A model generated the notes under the pieces. That model did not search any database and was not told the origin of the DNA. It saw only the letters and a list, made by a program, of their open reading frames with translations. A stretch of 64,000 bases of DNA. It comes from Porodaedalea pini (Eukaryota > Basidiomycota > Agaricomycetes > Hymenochaetales > Hymenochaetaceae). Both the position numbers and the translations under genes were made by a program. Numbering within the stretch: position 1 is the first letter of the stretch; each line of letters starts with the position of its first letter. Shown here one piece after another: positions 23,687-34,872 of the stretch. The stretch is from the NCBI GenBank assembly GCA_002794775.1, contig NBAY01000005.1, positions 372,001 through 436,000 of the forward strand, written 5' to 3'.

Positions 23687-26600
23687 TTAACTACAAGTAA
23701 AAGGTTGAGGTAAATCAGATAAAAGCGGCATGCTGTCCGGAGGGCGACGAAACGAAAAGTAAGCGAATTTAATAAGAAGGAGAAAGTTATTTGGACGGAA
23801 CCAATCGGAAAAGGACAATGGTAAAGATCGTTGACGAAAAAGGCCGTTGCGTACTAGCGTAAAATAAGGGCAGACATTAAGTAAATGACGGACATCATGT
23901 TTGATGCACAACGGGTCCAGGCAACGTGGTTTGAGGTTTCTGTCATGCAAATCGAGCGCGTTCAGCATGATGCTGGCGGCGCGTGAAAGAACCGAGCGAT
24001 GTATCATCTTTCGTGGAGAAATCTTCAGGAACTGGCGTAAAGACCGAGTTGGGTAAAGGATGAACGAAGACGGCTCCATGATAGAGCGATGTCCACGCAG
24101 ATTGACGATGTTGGCTTTCCAAGCTCGAAGAAGATCGAGATGTACTTGCGCCATCAAGTTGGGGAGTGATTCCGGTGTAGTCTCGCGATGAGGGTTGGAT
24201 GCTGCGTCTTTGGCCAGCTTATCAGCTTTAGAATTACCCAGTACTCCTCGATGGGATGGGAGCCATTGGATAGTGATGTGAGAAGCCTCGTGATGGAGGC
24301 CTAAAAAGATCCCGCATAGGCGGCGGAACAGGGTTATGAAGTCGGCATGACGAGCGTCATCAGAAAAGATGAGCTGAACGCAATTGAGTGAGTCGGAGAC
24401 GATGTGGATGTGAACCGGAGTGGAGCATTTCGAAAGGAGAGATGATATACGTCGCATAGCTGCGATGAGCGCTTCCTGCTCTTCAAACAATATGTTTGAT
24501 CGAGAGTGTGCTGCTGAGGAAAAGACAGCGAGTTCTTGTTGATTGTGCATGATAACGAAACCGTGGCCGCCATTGTAGTAACCATCGGCATCCGGGATGA
24601 TGGAGCCATCTGTGAAAATAAAATACTGATAGGGGGGGGGTGTAAGAAGAAAGAATTGAACGCGCGAATTGCCTGAGGGCGCTGTGCTAAGGTAGGGATG
24701 GGAGTCATAATGAGACGTGAATGAATCGGAATGAATGATTGAAAAGACGGTTCTTTAGGGATCTGAATATCAGGAAGAAGGGAAGACGCTAAGTATTGGT
24801 TGGAAGCGGGGACTTGCTTGGAATGAGAAAAATATGACAAAAGAAAACGTTGTGAAAGTGCACGTATGAAGAGAGGAAGAGGTGGACACGATAAGAATGA
24901 TTCGGCCACCGTCGGCGAAATATTAGCGTGAAAAATGGCGTGAAGAAAGAGGTATTGGGTTCTTTGAAGAATAGAAGAAATAAACGAAGATTCGGGAAAA
25001 AGGACGGCGCCATAGATGGCGACAGAGCGAATTAAGCCAAAATAAAGCAGGCAAGCATGTTGAAAATACGCGCCATTAGACCGGTTAAAAAGAAAATGGC
25101 GTTGATGAAGGGTAGATATGGCTTTATTCGCCCGCGATTCAAAGTGGAGTTTGGGCGAAAGGTCGTACGAAAAAATGACGCCTAGCCACGTAAGGTGAAG
25201 CGAAGGGGGGATAACGCGATCGTTGGGTAAAGGACAGAACAGCATGAGAAGAAGAGGGGGAGTTGGTTAAAAAGGCTCGAAAGGTGTATGCGGCTACGCG
25301 GCGATGAGGGATTATATGAAGAAGTTCGATGGCATTGGGATCAATAGATAAGCCAATGGATTCAAATTGAAGTGAAAGGAATTGAAATTGATTACGAAGA
25401 CGTTTTAAATTGGTGGAAATGCTGAGTGAACGAGCATAAAGAAGATGGTCGTCCATATAAGCGATTAAAGGGCGATGAGAACCGAAGCGAGTGTTGTAGG
25501 CAGTGATGACGTCCGCCGCTGCAAAGATGGAAATAAGGGGAGACAGCGGGGACCCTTGCGGGACGCCGCGGTTAGGTTTGATAAAAGGAGGGAAAAAGGA
25601 GTTGTTGAAATGAAAGGAGATTGGACGATCTCGAAGCCAAGAGGATAGGACGTGAATGATGTTTGGGTGAACGTTAGAACGAATGAGTTTGGAAAGGAGG
25701 AGGTTATGAGAAATATTATCGAAAAAACCTTGAATGTCAACAGTAAGGACAGAAGTAATGAGGTAGCGGTGCCGGGAGTGCAGGGATCCGAGATCACCGC
25801 CCCCAGCGCAAATGAAAGGTTGATTGAGAATAGTAGAAAGTAACTCATAGCAAGCGGTAAGCGAAGACCGGTGTTTTCGACAGCCGTGTTGAGAATCAGG
25901 AAGAAGGTTATTGAGTTCGAAAAAGGGTTGAAGGAGGTTGAAAATAACACGTTCGAAAAGTTTACCGATGGTATCCACCAGGGTAATTGGTTGGAACGCC
26001 CGGGGACTGTGAAGTCAGAGCGTTTGGGTTTGGGGATGAATGTTACAAGGGAAGTTTTAAAAGAAAGTGGGAAATGACCGAGATTTAAGCACAGAGAAAA
26101 AAGGTTGACGAAAAATTGCCCTTGATGCTCGATTAGGAGCTCCAAATGTTTGTACGAGATGTGGCTATTGCCAGGGCTCGTTTCGTGGTCAATACCCTGA
26201 AGTGCGGCGTGTATGTCACTGATTTCGATGGGCGGATGTCGCGGAGCGCGGGAAGGGGTATGGTCTCCAGCGATCGTGTTACCACGGGGAAGAACGTTTC
26301 TCGAAAAAGGGATGACTTGTCGGCTTCGGTCGCGGTGAAAACGCCGTTCGGCATACGAAGTGCACCAATAGGGGCGCGGCGGCGAGCCGTGCCAAGATGT
26401 TGGTTGCGCCACACCGAGTGTGTGTCTGATTGTTGAAGACGGGAGCCATAGAAAGCGTTCTTAGCTCGGGATATTTCGGAATCAAGACGGACTTTCGACT
26501 CGGGACTGGGATTGCGGCAATGTTCACGATAAAGGCGAGAGCACGCTTCGGACCACCAGTTATTGGGGCCAAAATACGAGCAGGCTTTTCGTTTCTGAAG

Positions 26601-27515
26601 AAAGAGTGTGGCAAAGTCTGAAATGGATGAGTTAAGTAAAAAAAGAAGGTCGTCCAGCGCCTTTGGAGTATCGACCCCTGCTAAAGAAAAGGGGAAGGAG
26701 TGAGATTCGCAAAACTCCGATATAAAAGAGGGTAGGTCGTGAGAACGGATAGAACGAAGGGGAGGTTGTGGTTCTGAGGATAGAATGTTAACGTTAAATG
26801 AAAAGCGCAAAGGGAGATGATCTGAAGAAATGTCCAAAGATGGGTCTGAAATAGAAATTCCGTTTAAAAGAGCGGGGGCGAAATCGCCAGAGGCAATGAT
26901 AAGGTCAATAATGGACTTATGACCGGAAAAACGATCAAAGTAAGTATGCTGGTCGCGAGGGTTACAAACGGTAAGGTCCTTCTCGTTGATCCAGTCAACG
27001 AAGGTTGCTGATTGCGGAAAGGCATAGGCTTGATCTGGGAAAGACCACACGTCAGAATGACGATTGAAATCCCCGATCAGAATATTAGATGGGGTGTCGA
27101 GAGTCGGGAAGGGGTTCTCGAATTCGTGTGAGGCCGGGGAACTATAGACGTTCCAAAGCAATAAAGGGGACAAGTCGCCGCGCGAAATTGAAACGACAGT
27201 GATGTTAGGGGAAGGATGAGAAGGAACGTGAAGTGAAACGCGATGAACAATACGCGGGTGCACCAGGGTGCAAACCCTAGGTTTATCGGGAGAGGAAGGA
27301 CGGAACGCAAAATAAGGGGCATAATTTCGAATATTAAAGACGCGGGAGCCGGCCGAGGAAGATTTAGAAGGGACGATAGAATAAATCGTCGGAATCTCCT
27401 GGAAACAAATGATATCAGGAGCAATGTGTGTAGTGGAAAAGGCGCGAAGTAGAAAATCAAATGTAGGTTCGGAATTTCGAATGTTTAGAGAAAAAACAGA
27501 AATCGTATCAGTCAT
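23687..27515 (-). pseudogene. LINE ORF2: APE endonuclease, RT, RNase H (frameshifted)
   Basis: From 27515 the frame encodes an AP-endonuclease-like domain (SLNIRN, CFQE, GDFNRHSDVW, SSDHLPLRF). The reverse transcriptase follows with TVDIQGFFDNISH, GVPQGSPLSPLI and the YMDD box (YMDDHLLY near 25460). The RNase H domain has TDGS, SDSLN and NSKADKLAKDAA (24620-24200), and a C-terminal CCHC-like region lies near 23930. Frame changes occur near 26000 (a CCCC run, apparently one base lost), near 25255 (a G run on the plus strand) and near 24635 (an eight-G run). Each shift can be bridged to give a continuous domain, so the copy decayed mainly by indels. Confidence 0.85.
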
Positions 27516-27520
27516 AAGGA

Positions 27521-28611
27521 TTAAAAGGGGGAGCGATAATTGCGGCGAGCTGGACACTCAGATGACCTTGCGCTATGGTTGCCCTGGCAGTTGATGCACA
27601 GGGCGAAGTGCTCGCACTGAAGGTTATTGGAAGCTGTGCATGGTGCGCATTTGGCAACATGGACGGCGGTACGGTGTGTTTCCGAACAGATCGCGCAGCG
27701 GGCTACCGATCGACATTTAGCTGCAGTGTGTCCCAAGCGGTGGCAATTGTCGCATTGGTTGATCGTGGGGCAAGACTTCATTTCCTCGAGACGGCGTATG
27801 ATGCCAAATATGGGGACTGATCTGTTGTTGTGTAAGAAAAAGTGATCGAAACATAACCGCGCGTCGTCTTTAAGGACAACCGATACATTGCAGTAATCGC
27901 GCTGGTTCAGGCGTTCGATAGAAGACATGAACCGGGGTGGGAACATGAATTCCTTCCCTTCGAATTGAGGTAAAGAAGAGATTTCGTCGATGAGGTCTTT
28001 TTCAGAGTAAATGAGGTTAGTGTCCTTGTCAAATACCGGGACTCCAGGAATGACCATTTTGAACTGGGGCGACGGAGTGAATGCCCTAGCTCCAGAGATG
28101 TTGATAATCCGGTTGAGTTGAGAAACGAGGGCACTGTGTTGAGAGTCGAAGTCGGAACGAATGTTAGTGAACGCGATTAACAGGTTACTGTTAGACGTGT
28201 ATTCCACGTTCAGGATCACCAAATGTTTGAAAGCCGGGTTGCCCTTAAGGCCCGCGCGAACTGCGTTTTTGACAGATAGGGGGACGGGTGAACAGCAAGG
28301 TCTCCCGGAAGTGCGAAGAAAATTCGTCGGACATTACGAACGCGAGTATTGACCGATCCGTTAGACCGGTTGATAGGAACTGTCGAGACTTCCCCTTGAG
28401 GGTTCTGTTCAGTTATACGAACTACCTTGGTTGGGGTAGTCTTGGGTTTCTTTTGTGCCGCTTTTGCATATGTCACTGTTGTAAACCCTTCCTGATCTGT
28501 GCCGACGGAAGCGATGGGTGGGTAGTGTACTTGGGTTTGGGAACCACGGGGGGCGTTATGTTCTGAATGGGCGTAACCATCAGGTGCGATGATGACGCCC
28601 TCAGTGGTCAT
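27521..28611 (-). pseudogene. LINE ORF1, zinc-knuckle part (frameshifted)
   Basis: Two overlapping frames (28611-28216 and up to 27521) make up one protein broken near 28270-28290. Downstream of the shift the frame continues as VKNAVRAGLKGNPAFKHL and then VEYTSNSNLLIAF. The C-terminus has three CCHC-type zinc knuckles: CDNCHRLGHTAAKC, CAICSETHRTAVHVAKC and CINCQGNHSARSSEC. These are the nucleic-acid-binding hallmarks of Tad1/I-type ORF1. The TAA stop (27521-27523) is followed after five bases by the ATG of ORF2 at 27515. Confidence 0.78.
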
Positions 28612-29753
28612 GCGAAAACCCGAGCCTGGAACTCGGGTCTTGGCGACGGCGTTGGCGTACTCGGTTTTGCCATTCTTGGGTACCGGGACACGTTGTTTGA
28701 CAATTGGGCCTGGGGGGGGAACCTAGGGTCGTGAACAAAACGAGCCCCAAGGGGGTCTGGTAAGATTTTCTGTTGTTTATTGTGGTTAGCGTTAATAGAG
28801 GTGGACGGCTGAACAGTGGAGACAGGAACATCTGAAAGTTGTTTTTCGATTTTGTTAGTTTTTTCTGAAATGGAAGAGACGACCGCAGAGAGATGCTGGA
28901 TAGATCGGGACATGGAATGCATGGTGTCCGTGATTTCCTGATCACGGATAGTCTGACTGTTAGTATAGATATTCTCAAACACGTGTTTAAACGAAGGGGA
29001 ATGGATACGGAAAGTTGAGTGGAAAGCCTCCAAGCTCTCATTGGCTGAGTTAGAGAGGTTGGTTTTGTCGTCCAACCCATTGGCTTTGTTTATCCAGGAG
29101 ACTAAGTTGGAACCGATATTAGCAAGGATGGATCCGGCACGGACCGGATCGTCAAACCAGGGCGTGTCAGATGACCAAGTCGGTTGCGAAATGAGCGTAT
29201 GGATGGTGCCAATGGTATCTTTGGTGAGGTTCGCAAAGGAAAAATTGAGCTTTTCGGCGATGGCCGGATCGTTCATTTCATCGATATCGTCCATAGCGTT
29301 GTCCACTTGAGGAGCCTGACTGGCGTGTTCGTCCGGGATGTACAAATCATCGTCCATAGCATCGTCGTCAATTCGGGCTGGGGGTGGGATAGACCTATGT
29401 TCTTCCTCTGAGTTCGATCGTTTAAGGGTGTTCTGCGATTCGATATCGGGGGTCGGGGGGAGATCCCCTTGTTTACGCAGCTTGGCGGCGTGTTCGTCCG
29501 CCTCTACATCGGGAGACCATTGGGCACGATTCGCTGACACGTGAACGCATACGTTGTCGTTGTGGTTATAGGTCTTGTCGCGACCACAAACGGCGCATAG
29601 TTTGGCGGTCCCACTAACACACTGGCGACTGTGATAGGGGAGATCCTGTTTACACTCCTCACACTTGGTGGGGTCCTTGGGATTAACAAGGGAACGGAAA
29701 GACTTTGTCTTATGCAAAGAGGCTTTGGCTTTGGCCAACACTTTGTTGTCCAT
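28608..29753 (-). CDS. LINE ORF1, N-terminal part
   Basis: A 381-residue ORF starts at 29753. It has an N-terminal cysteine-rich module (CEECKQDLPYHSRQC, then CAVCGRDKTYNHNDNVC), an acidic middle and a predicted helical segment with heptad-like spacing near residues 280-310. It ends in TGA, which overlaps the ATG of the next ORF as ATGA at 28608-28611. It is the first part of the element's RNA-binding, gag-like region. The overlap suggests either reinitiation or a mutation that split one longer ORF1. Confidence 0.7.
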   Translation of the reverse strand: MDNKVLAKAKASLHKTKSFRSLVNPKDPTKCEECKQDLPYHSRQCVSGTAKLCAVCGRDKTYNHNDNVCVHVSANRAQWSPDVEADEHAAKLRKQGDLPPTPDIESQNTLKRSNSEEEHRSIPPPARIDDDAMDDDLYIPDEHASQAPQVDNAMDDIDEMNDPAIAEKLNFSFANLTKDTIGTIHTLISQPTWSSDTPWFDDPVRAGSILANIGSNLVSWINKANGLDDKTNLSNSANESLEAFHSTFRIHSPSFKHVFENIYTNSQTIRDQEITDTMHSMSRSIQHLSAVVSSISEKTNKIEKQLSDVPVSTVQPSTSINANHNKQQKILPDPLGARFVHDPRFPPQAQLSNNVSRYPRMAKPSTPTPSPRPEFQARVFA

Positions 29754-29880
29754 AGCGAAGAAGAGAAATGATAGTATACACTGCTAGTTTCCCACGGTCG
29801 AGATGATGGTGGTAAGAAATCAAGAAGTGACCAGGTGTTCTTGACGCTGTCTCTCGCTACATTATACATACCCTTCAGTC

Positions 29881-30197
29881 GAATTTTCACTTGACCTTCT
29901 CACATCTTCGCACTTATCTGTTATCTACCACGGTACCACCAAACTTATTGTGTTGTGACCATGATCGAAGTTGCCAGCGCTAGCGATACTACTTGCAGCA
30001 TGCTCGATCCACTCATTGCAGCGCTCATACGCTTGAGGGACAGCCACCAAGCTCGTTGCGGACGAGCTCTGGCCTGTATGCGAAGAAAAGCCTGGCAGGG
30101 ATGGGTGCGCTTGTCATTCTTTCATCCTGTGTATCATCTCTAATAGTGTTCTTATATTTGCAGATACATCGGTTCTAGAATATCCTTCGACAATGGA
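29881..30197. other. Upstream region of the F-box-type gene
   Basis: Holds the promoter and perhaps a first exon. An ATG at 29961 opens a 62-codon frame (MIEVASASDTTCSMLDPLIA) that could end at the donor GTGCGC near 30104, with an acceptor TTGCAG near 30164. The simple join gives a stop (TTC TAG), so the 5' structure is unresolved. Confidence 0.35.
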
Positions 30198-31947
30198 ATG
30201 GCAGATCCGCAACAGCTCAAAGATGCTAAGGCTACCCTAACTATGCTCTCGGAATCATTGGACAACAAAATTTTAGCTTTGAAATCCAAACTCGTGCCTG
30301 CTTCGCTTCATCATGGCATGGCCGCACTGCCCGGAGAGCTTCTAGCGAGAATCCTATTACAGGCAATGGTCGACGTCCGAGGATGCGTTTGGCATGAGAG
30401 TCCGAAAATTCTGGCAACCCTCTCTAGCGTGAGCAAATGCTTTCACGACGTGGTTCGCTCGCAGCCAAGGTTTTGGGTATACGTTAGCAGTAGCTCGTAC
30501 AGCCGCCGATATCAGAATCTAGCAGAGCGTGTTACGTTAAGCAAGAACGCTCCTCTATTACAGGTGGTTCCGAAAAGTGTTCGGCCCCCCGTTTTTGGAA
30601 TCGATCGACATGGCCTAAGCAGGAAGGTGATTTGCATGATCAAATCCTCCGTCTCCCGCATTCTGTCATCTGTCTCCTCATCCTTTGAGCAAAATCAGTC
30701 TGGAAAAAATTATACAGTTATCCATTATATACATACACTTAATTTACACTAGTTCCTGTTAAATAATGGGAGAATTGTGTATATTCAATGACCAGTGTTT
30801 TATCCCTCACACTAGTCACCTTCCTGCTTAGGCGACATTGATCGATTCCGAAAATGGGGGGGCCGAACACTTTTCGGAACCACCTGTAGTGGACATTGAA
30901 GGATACCCCAGAGACTTCATGTTACAAGTGCTCGCTCACAAAAAACGTTGGGCTACTTTGAAGCTCGCAGCTTACGAACTCCAGGACCTGGTCAGACTGA
31001 CGAAAAAGCATCCAGGAATAGAATTTCCTTCAGTGGCCTCTCTTAACATTTTCTTCCCAGTCGACCACGCCGGTGATCCTGGTGGCAGGCTACTTTTCTC
31101 CGAATGGACATTTCCGAATGTACAGTCTTTACATCTCTGCGGCACAGTCCCCCTCCCGGGCTGTTTCTCCAAGCTGACGAAATGCGTGCTGGGGACATTC
31201 CAGGCAATTCCGCAGGTCAACAATCATTATCTGCGCAAAGCAATTCTTTTCCTTCAGCACACACCGCATCTGGAAGTCCTGAATATTGATATGTCATATA
31301 TCTCAGCAGCCGCGGGTCTTTCCGAGCACATTGCGGTTGAATTACCCTGCCTTGTCTCTTTCACTGTAAAGACTACGGACCTCGATCTCGACGAAACTGA
31401 TGACGTTAGTCTTCTTCCTTGTCCTGTCAAGGTTATAGGCAAGTTCGTGCAGGCTCTCCGAATGCCCAATGTGGAAACGATCGCCCTAGCTATCTGCTTT
31501 CGAGGATCGAGAGATGCGGTTCAATGGGTTCACTCCATTTTTCCGATTACGCAGAAGTATCCCGCTGTCCGAAACCTTTCTGTACGCGCGGAGTGTTATA
31601 TGAATGAGTTCACAAAACACGATACACTTCCCATCGACGAGCTTTTCATGCGTTTTCCTGCGCTAGAATCGTTTTCTGTAGAGGCGAACGGCTGTCAGTT
31701 CGACCTTCCAGTTTCAGCGCTGCAAACCCAACTGGCACACCTTCGAACTCTATTCGTCGCGGGCTTTGCAATGCACAGCTACGATGTGGATAGGCTTCTG
31801 ACAAGCCTTCAGGATGCAGGAATCACACTTGAGGAGATGAAAGTCGCTTCAGAACTGTTCATTGATCTGCAGGGATTACAGGGTAGTTTCCCGAATACCA
31901 AAATTCTGGCACAGGGTTATCATTTTCGCACTATACCGATGTCGTAA
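30198..31947 (+). pseudogene. F-box/LRR-like protein, split by a MITE
   Basis: The N-terminal part (30198-30560) has a coiled-coil-like start, then an F-box-type segment: ALPGELLARILLQAM, then a tryptophan-containing stretch and LSSVSKCFHDVVRSQPRFWVY. F-boxes tether substrate receptors to SCF ubiquitin ligases. The rest (30889-31947) is one long exon of leucine-rich, LRR-like sequence of the kind seen in expanded mushroom F-box families. The two parts are separated by a 326-bp MITE. Removing it plus one TA joins CTA TTA to GTG GAC in frame, giving an uninterrupted coding region. With the MITE present, translation runs into it and stops at 30752. Its length plus TA (328 bp) is not a multiple of three, so reading through it also shifts the frame. 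The allele is probably null. Confidence 0.75.
30561..30886. mobile_element. 326-bp Tc1/mariner-like MITE in an exon
   Basis: Terminal inverted repeats of about 70 bp begin CAGGTGGTTCCGAAAAGTG and end with the complement. TA flanks both sides (30559-30560 and 30887-30888). The interior is AT-rich and has no transposase. The arms share the block GCCTAAGCAGGAAGGTGA and differ at a few positions, several of which are CG in one arm and TG or CA in the other. Confidence 0.9.
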
Positions 31948-32779
31948 CACGCTTTTGGCAGAGTCCTTAGGCTTCTTAGTGAGTTCTGTCATTTATATAC
32001 TGATATCTTTGAAGCGCACGACTAAGAACCTTTATAGATCTAACGGGTAAATGAGTCGTGGGGAAGGGCAGAGATTTCATATCAAGATGAGCGAGGAGGA
32101 GACTTGTTCGTGTGGCGGATACTTACAATGTGAAAAGTTAGGGGCGTCAACCCATGAACTGCTCTGCTGATGTCACTTTCTTGCACCTTCTTCCTTCGCT
32201 TCATTTTATGGAGCACGCTTGATGACGAATGCTTGTCGCTGCTTTCGTAGCTTTGTTCTGTGTCCTGTGATTCTTGTTGATGCTGAGCGGTAATCCTGAA
32301 CGTCGCCCGATGCGTATTCGTATTGTTCTTGCTATACCGTAGACCTTATCTCGTTGAGGGCTCGTAAAAAAATAGTGCTACGCTTTAACCTCTCATGAGG
32401 CTCAACGGATTACGCTCCACGAGTCCAATTACCAATATCCAAGGACTGTGGTGAGTCTACCAGGGCAATCAAGGCGAGAAAATATTGGAGCATGTCGCGG
32501 TGGCCCAGCCCAGTTCCAAAACTCTCAAAGCCAAGATAGTTGAAATTCACGATCTGTATACTAGTACTAATGTATGCATAGGTGATGTAGTAAATCCATA
32601 AAGCTCGGTCTATCATTTTGGGCCGATCCTGGTACTCTACAGATTGAAGCTTCATAGCAGAGTTTGTGGGTCATCGAAATCGTTCTTGACAGTGAGCGAG
32701 CATGGCGTATTATAATGCAACCAAGTTGCAAATTGTATGGGATACACAATAAGTACAATACAAGGGTCGTAGAAAGGCA
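31948..32779. other. Convergent intergenic region
   Basis: Lies between the F-box-type gene (plus) and PRP17 (minus). An 81-codon minus-strand ORF (32655-32410) has no recognisable domain and is probably chance. I see no other gene. Confidence 0.5.
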
Positions 32780-34872
32780 TTAGTCCTACGTTGAACAATG
32801 TTAGTAAACGCTAGAAGATGACTAGTCAGTGAACTTACCCAGAGCTTGATTAGACCATCCCAAGATGCTGTCAGGACTTTAGACTAGATGAATTTGGACT
32901 AATCAGTAACGAGTCACTTCTGACAGCAGGCAGAACTCACAGTCTCATGTGGTAACCACTCGTGAGCGATGACGACCTTCTGATGCGCATGAAGTCTCGA
33001 CTTTATTCGACCAGTCTTCCAATCCCAGAAGACAACGTTACCCGAGCTGTCGCCACTGCTGACCCACTTTCCGTCTGGAGAGAATCCGACCTGGCAAGCA
33101 TACCCGGCAACCGTATGTCCAGCAAATCGCTTCTTGCGGTTCTGACGGAAGTTGTCCGTGCTGTAGATGAGGATCTGATTATCAAGTGACTGCGCGGCGA
33201 AATATTTCTCTGCAGCAGGTTAGTAACTGAGTGTCGGTTATGCATACGAAACGAACGCACTGGACGGGTGAAGCGTGACAGCAGGCATGGAATGCATGAA
33301 AGGCTCTGCGATATATTTGATAACGACCGGAATGTCAAAGTCCCATGCACGGATCGTTTTGTCGTCCGAAGTCGTCACGAAGCGTCGATTTTCATCAACG
33401 AAAGTAATGGTATTTACAGGTCCCAGATGTTGGTCGTATTCCTGAGTGATTTCGCCCGAGTCCATATCATACTAAAGCGATGTCCGTTTGTATAAGCAGC
33501 CGATTCTCAATCATAGAAAAGTCGAGCTCACTTGGATAATTTTCTTGTCGGACATACCAGCCAAGAAAATGTTCTGTTTGTCGTCGTCCGGATGGAATTT
33601 AATAACATATGGAATCTTCCCATTGCTGAAGCGTTTAATGCACTGCCCGGTCTCGGTATCCCATAGTTTCATCTGGCGATCGTAACCACAAGAGAGGAAG
33701 CGACGACCATCGTTGGAGAAACATACGTCTTTTACAGCCTTAGTGTGGCCCATAAACGTGCGGAGGCAGTTTCCTGAGGTGTAAACGTCCCACAACTAAC
33801 GAACATTGTTTTTAATTTATGGGCACGAGATATGAGCTTTGTGCTTACTTTGATTTTCGTATCCATCGAACCACTGAGGAAAAGGTGTGCCGTCTTCGGC
33901 AGCAGTTTGATGACTGACACTCCTTGTGTGTGTCCCGTGTACGTATGCACACAAACTTTTGGTATGAAGCACTCTTGTGAACCTGGCTCCGAGGCAATAT
34001 GTGGAGCTTCTGCAAGCGGAGGATACATGTACGTCCTGCCCTGGTAGTCCGTCAATGACTTCCCGTGGAAAATGGACGATTCCTGCCCCGCTATTCCACG
34101 TTTCGCTTTCGACTTTCTGTCCCTCCTTACTACTGCGGGCTCTTCTTCCTCCGATTCTTCTTCCTCTTCCTCTCCAGCCTCGAAGGCTGCTTCAGGCAAG
34201 TCATTCGACTGGCCCTCTCCCTCCCAAGTCGCCCACGGCCCCACGTATGCACCATCTCCATCCACGATATCAACGTCGCCCCTTGGCTTCCGTTTTCGTT
34301 TCAGCTCCTTCTTTTGAGAACGACTTACGTTCAGCGAATCTAGAGTCGCAAGACCATTCGCATGCGCCTTATCTACTGCGCCCAGGATTGCAGGCGCGTC
34401 AGAGTCGACGGACGGGTTCGCAGAGTATCCAAGGATGTGATACGTTAGATGCTGCCGACGAAAAGCATGTTCCGTCATCGCCTGCTCCTCAACGTGGCCT
34501 GCCAACGCGTTCTGGTGCGCGAACCGGTTACGTTCGCTGAATGGGTTCTCCGGTCCTTGTTCAGGGAGGGTCATGTCACTGTAAGGAATGTTAACGTTCA
34601 TTTGTGTGTCGGTTGGTCGCGTTATGAGAGATGTTTGCTTCAAAGGATCCTGGCTTGAAGTATGAGCTCCGTGCTAGATGTCCGAACCGTTTAACGACAT
34701 TACCCACCTCTGCAAGCACATCTGGAGCACTATTATCGACTTTTGCCTCCACCTCAGAGCCTTCTATTCGTGGCTTCTTCACAGAAGGTATAGCTGAGAT
34801 ACCAAAAGCATCATGCGCCTGGTACATGGTAGCATCGTCCTCATCTGAGGAATAGCCTGGCACGAGAGGCAT
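32780..34872 (-). CDS. PRP17: Pre-mRNA splicing factor Prp17/Cdc40 (WD40)
   Basis: Prp17/Cdc40 is a WD40 protein acting in the second catalytic step of splicing. The first exon starts at 34872 with [17 protein letters not shown]. Exon 2 carries the conserved N-terminal block ([19 protein letters not shown]), an acidic stretch and the YMYPPL motif. The repeats then follow: [62 protein letters not shown] and finally [12 protein letters not shown]. The last intron (donor GTAAGT near 32839, acceptor ACGTAG near 32787) adds one final Asp, giving the usual IKLWD end, with TAA at 32780-32782. Introns are short and the gene looks intact. Confidence 0.93.

Larger units (their letters stand above)
23640..29880 (-). 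mobile_element. Tad1-like LINE retrotransposon (degraded)
   Basis: Minus-strand non-LTR retrotransposon of about 6.2 kb with the order ORF1 (zinc knuckles), APE endonuclease, reverse transcriptase, RNase H. This domain set is that of the Tad1/I group common in fungi. The 5' end lies near 29800-29880 and the 3' end near 23640, but I could not find a target-site duplication or poly(A) tail, so the borders are approximate. At least four frameshifts break it, so this copy is not autonomous. It lies between VMA5 and the F-box-type gene. Confidence 0.88.

Noticed and set aside
30564..30889. MITE acting as a new intron
   Set aside because: CAG/GTGG and CTGTAG are present, but removal of 326 nt leaves two extra bases and shifts the reading frame.
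34065..34540. Plus-strand ORFs over PRP17
   Set aside because: Shadows of the acidic coding stretch on the minus strand.
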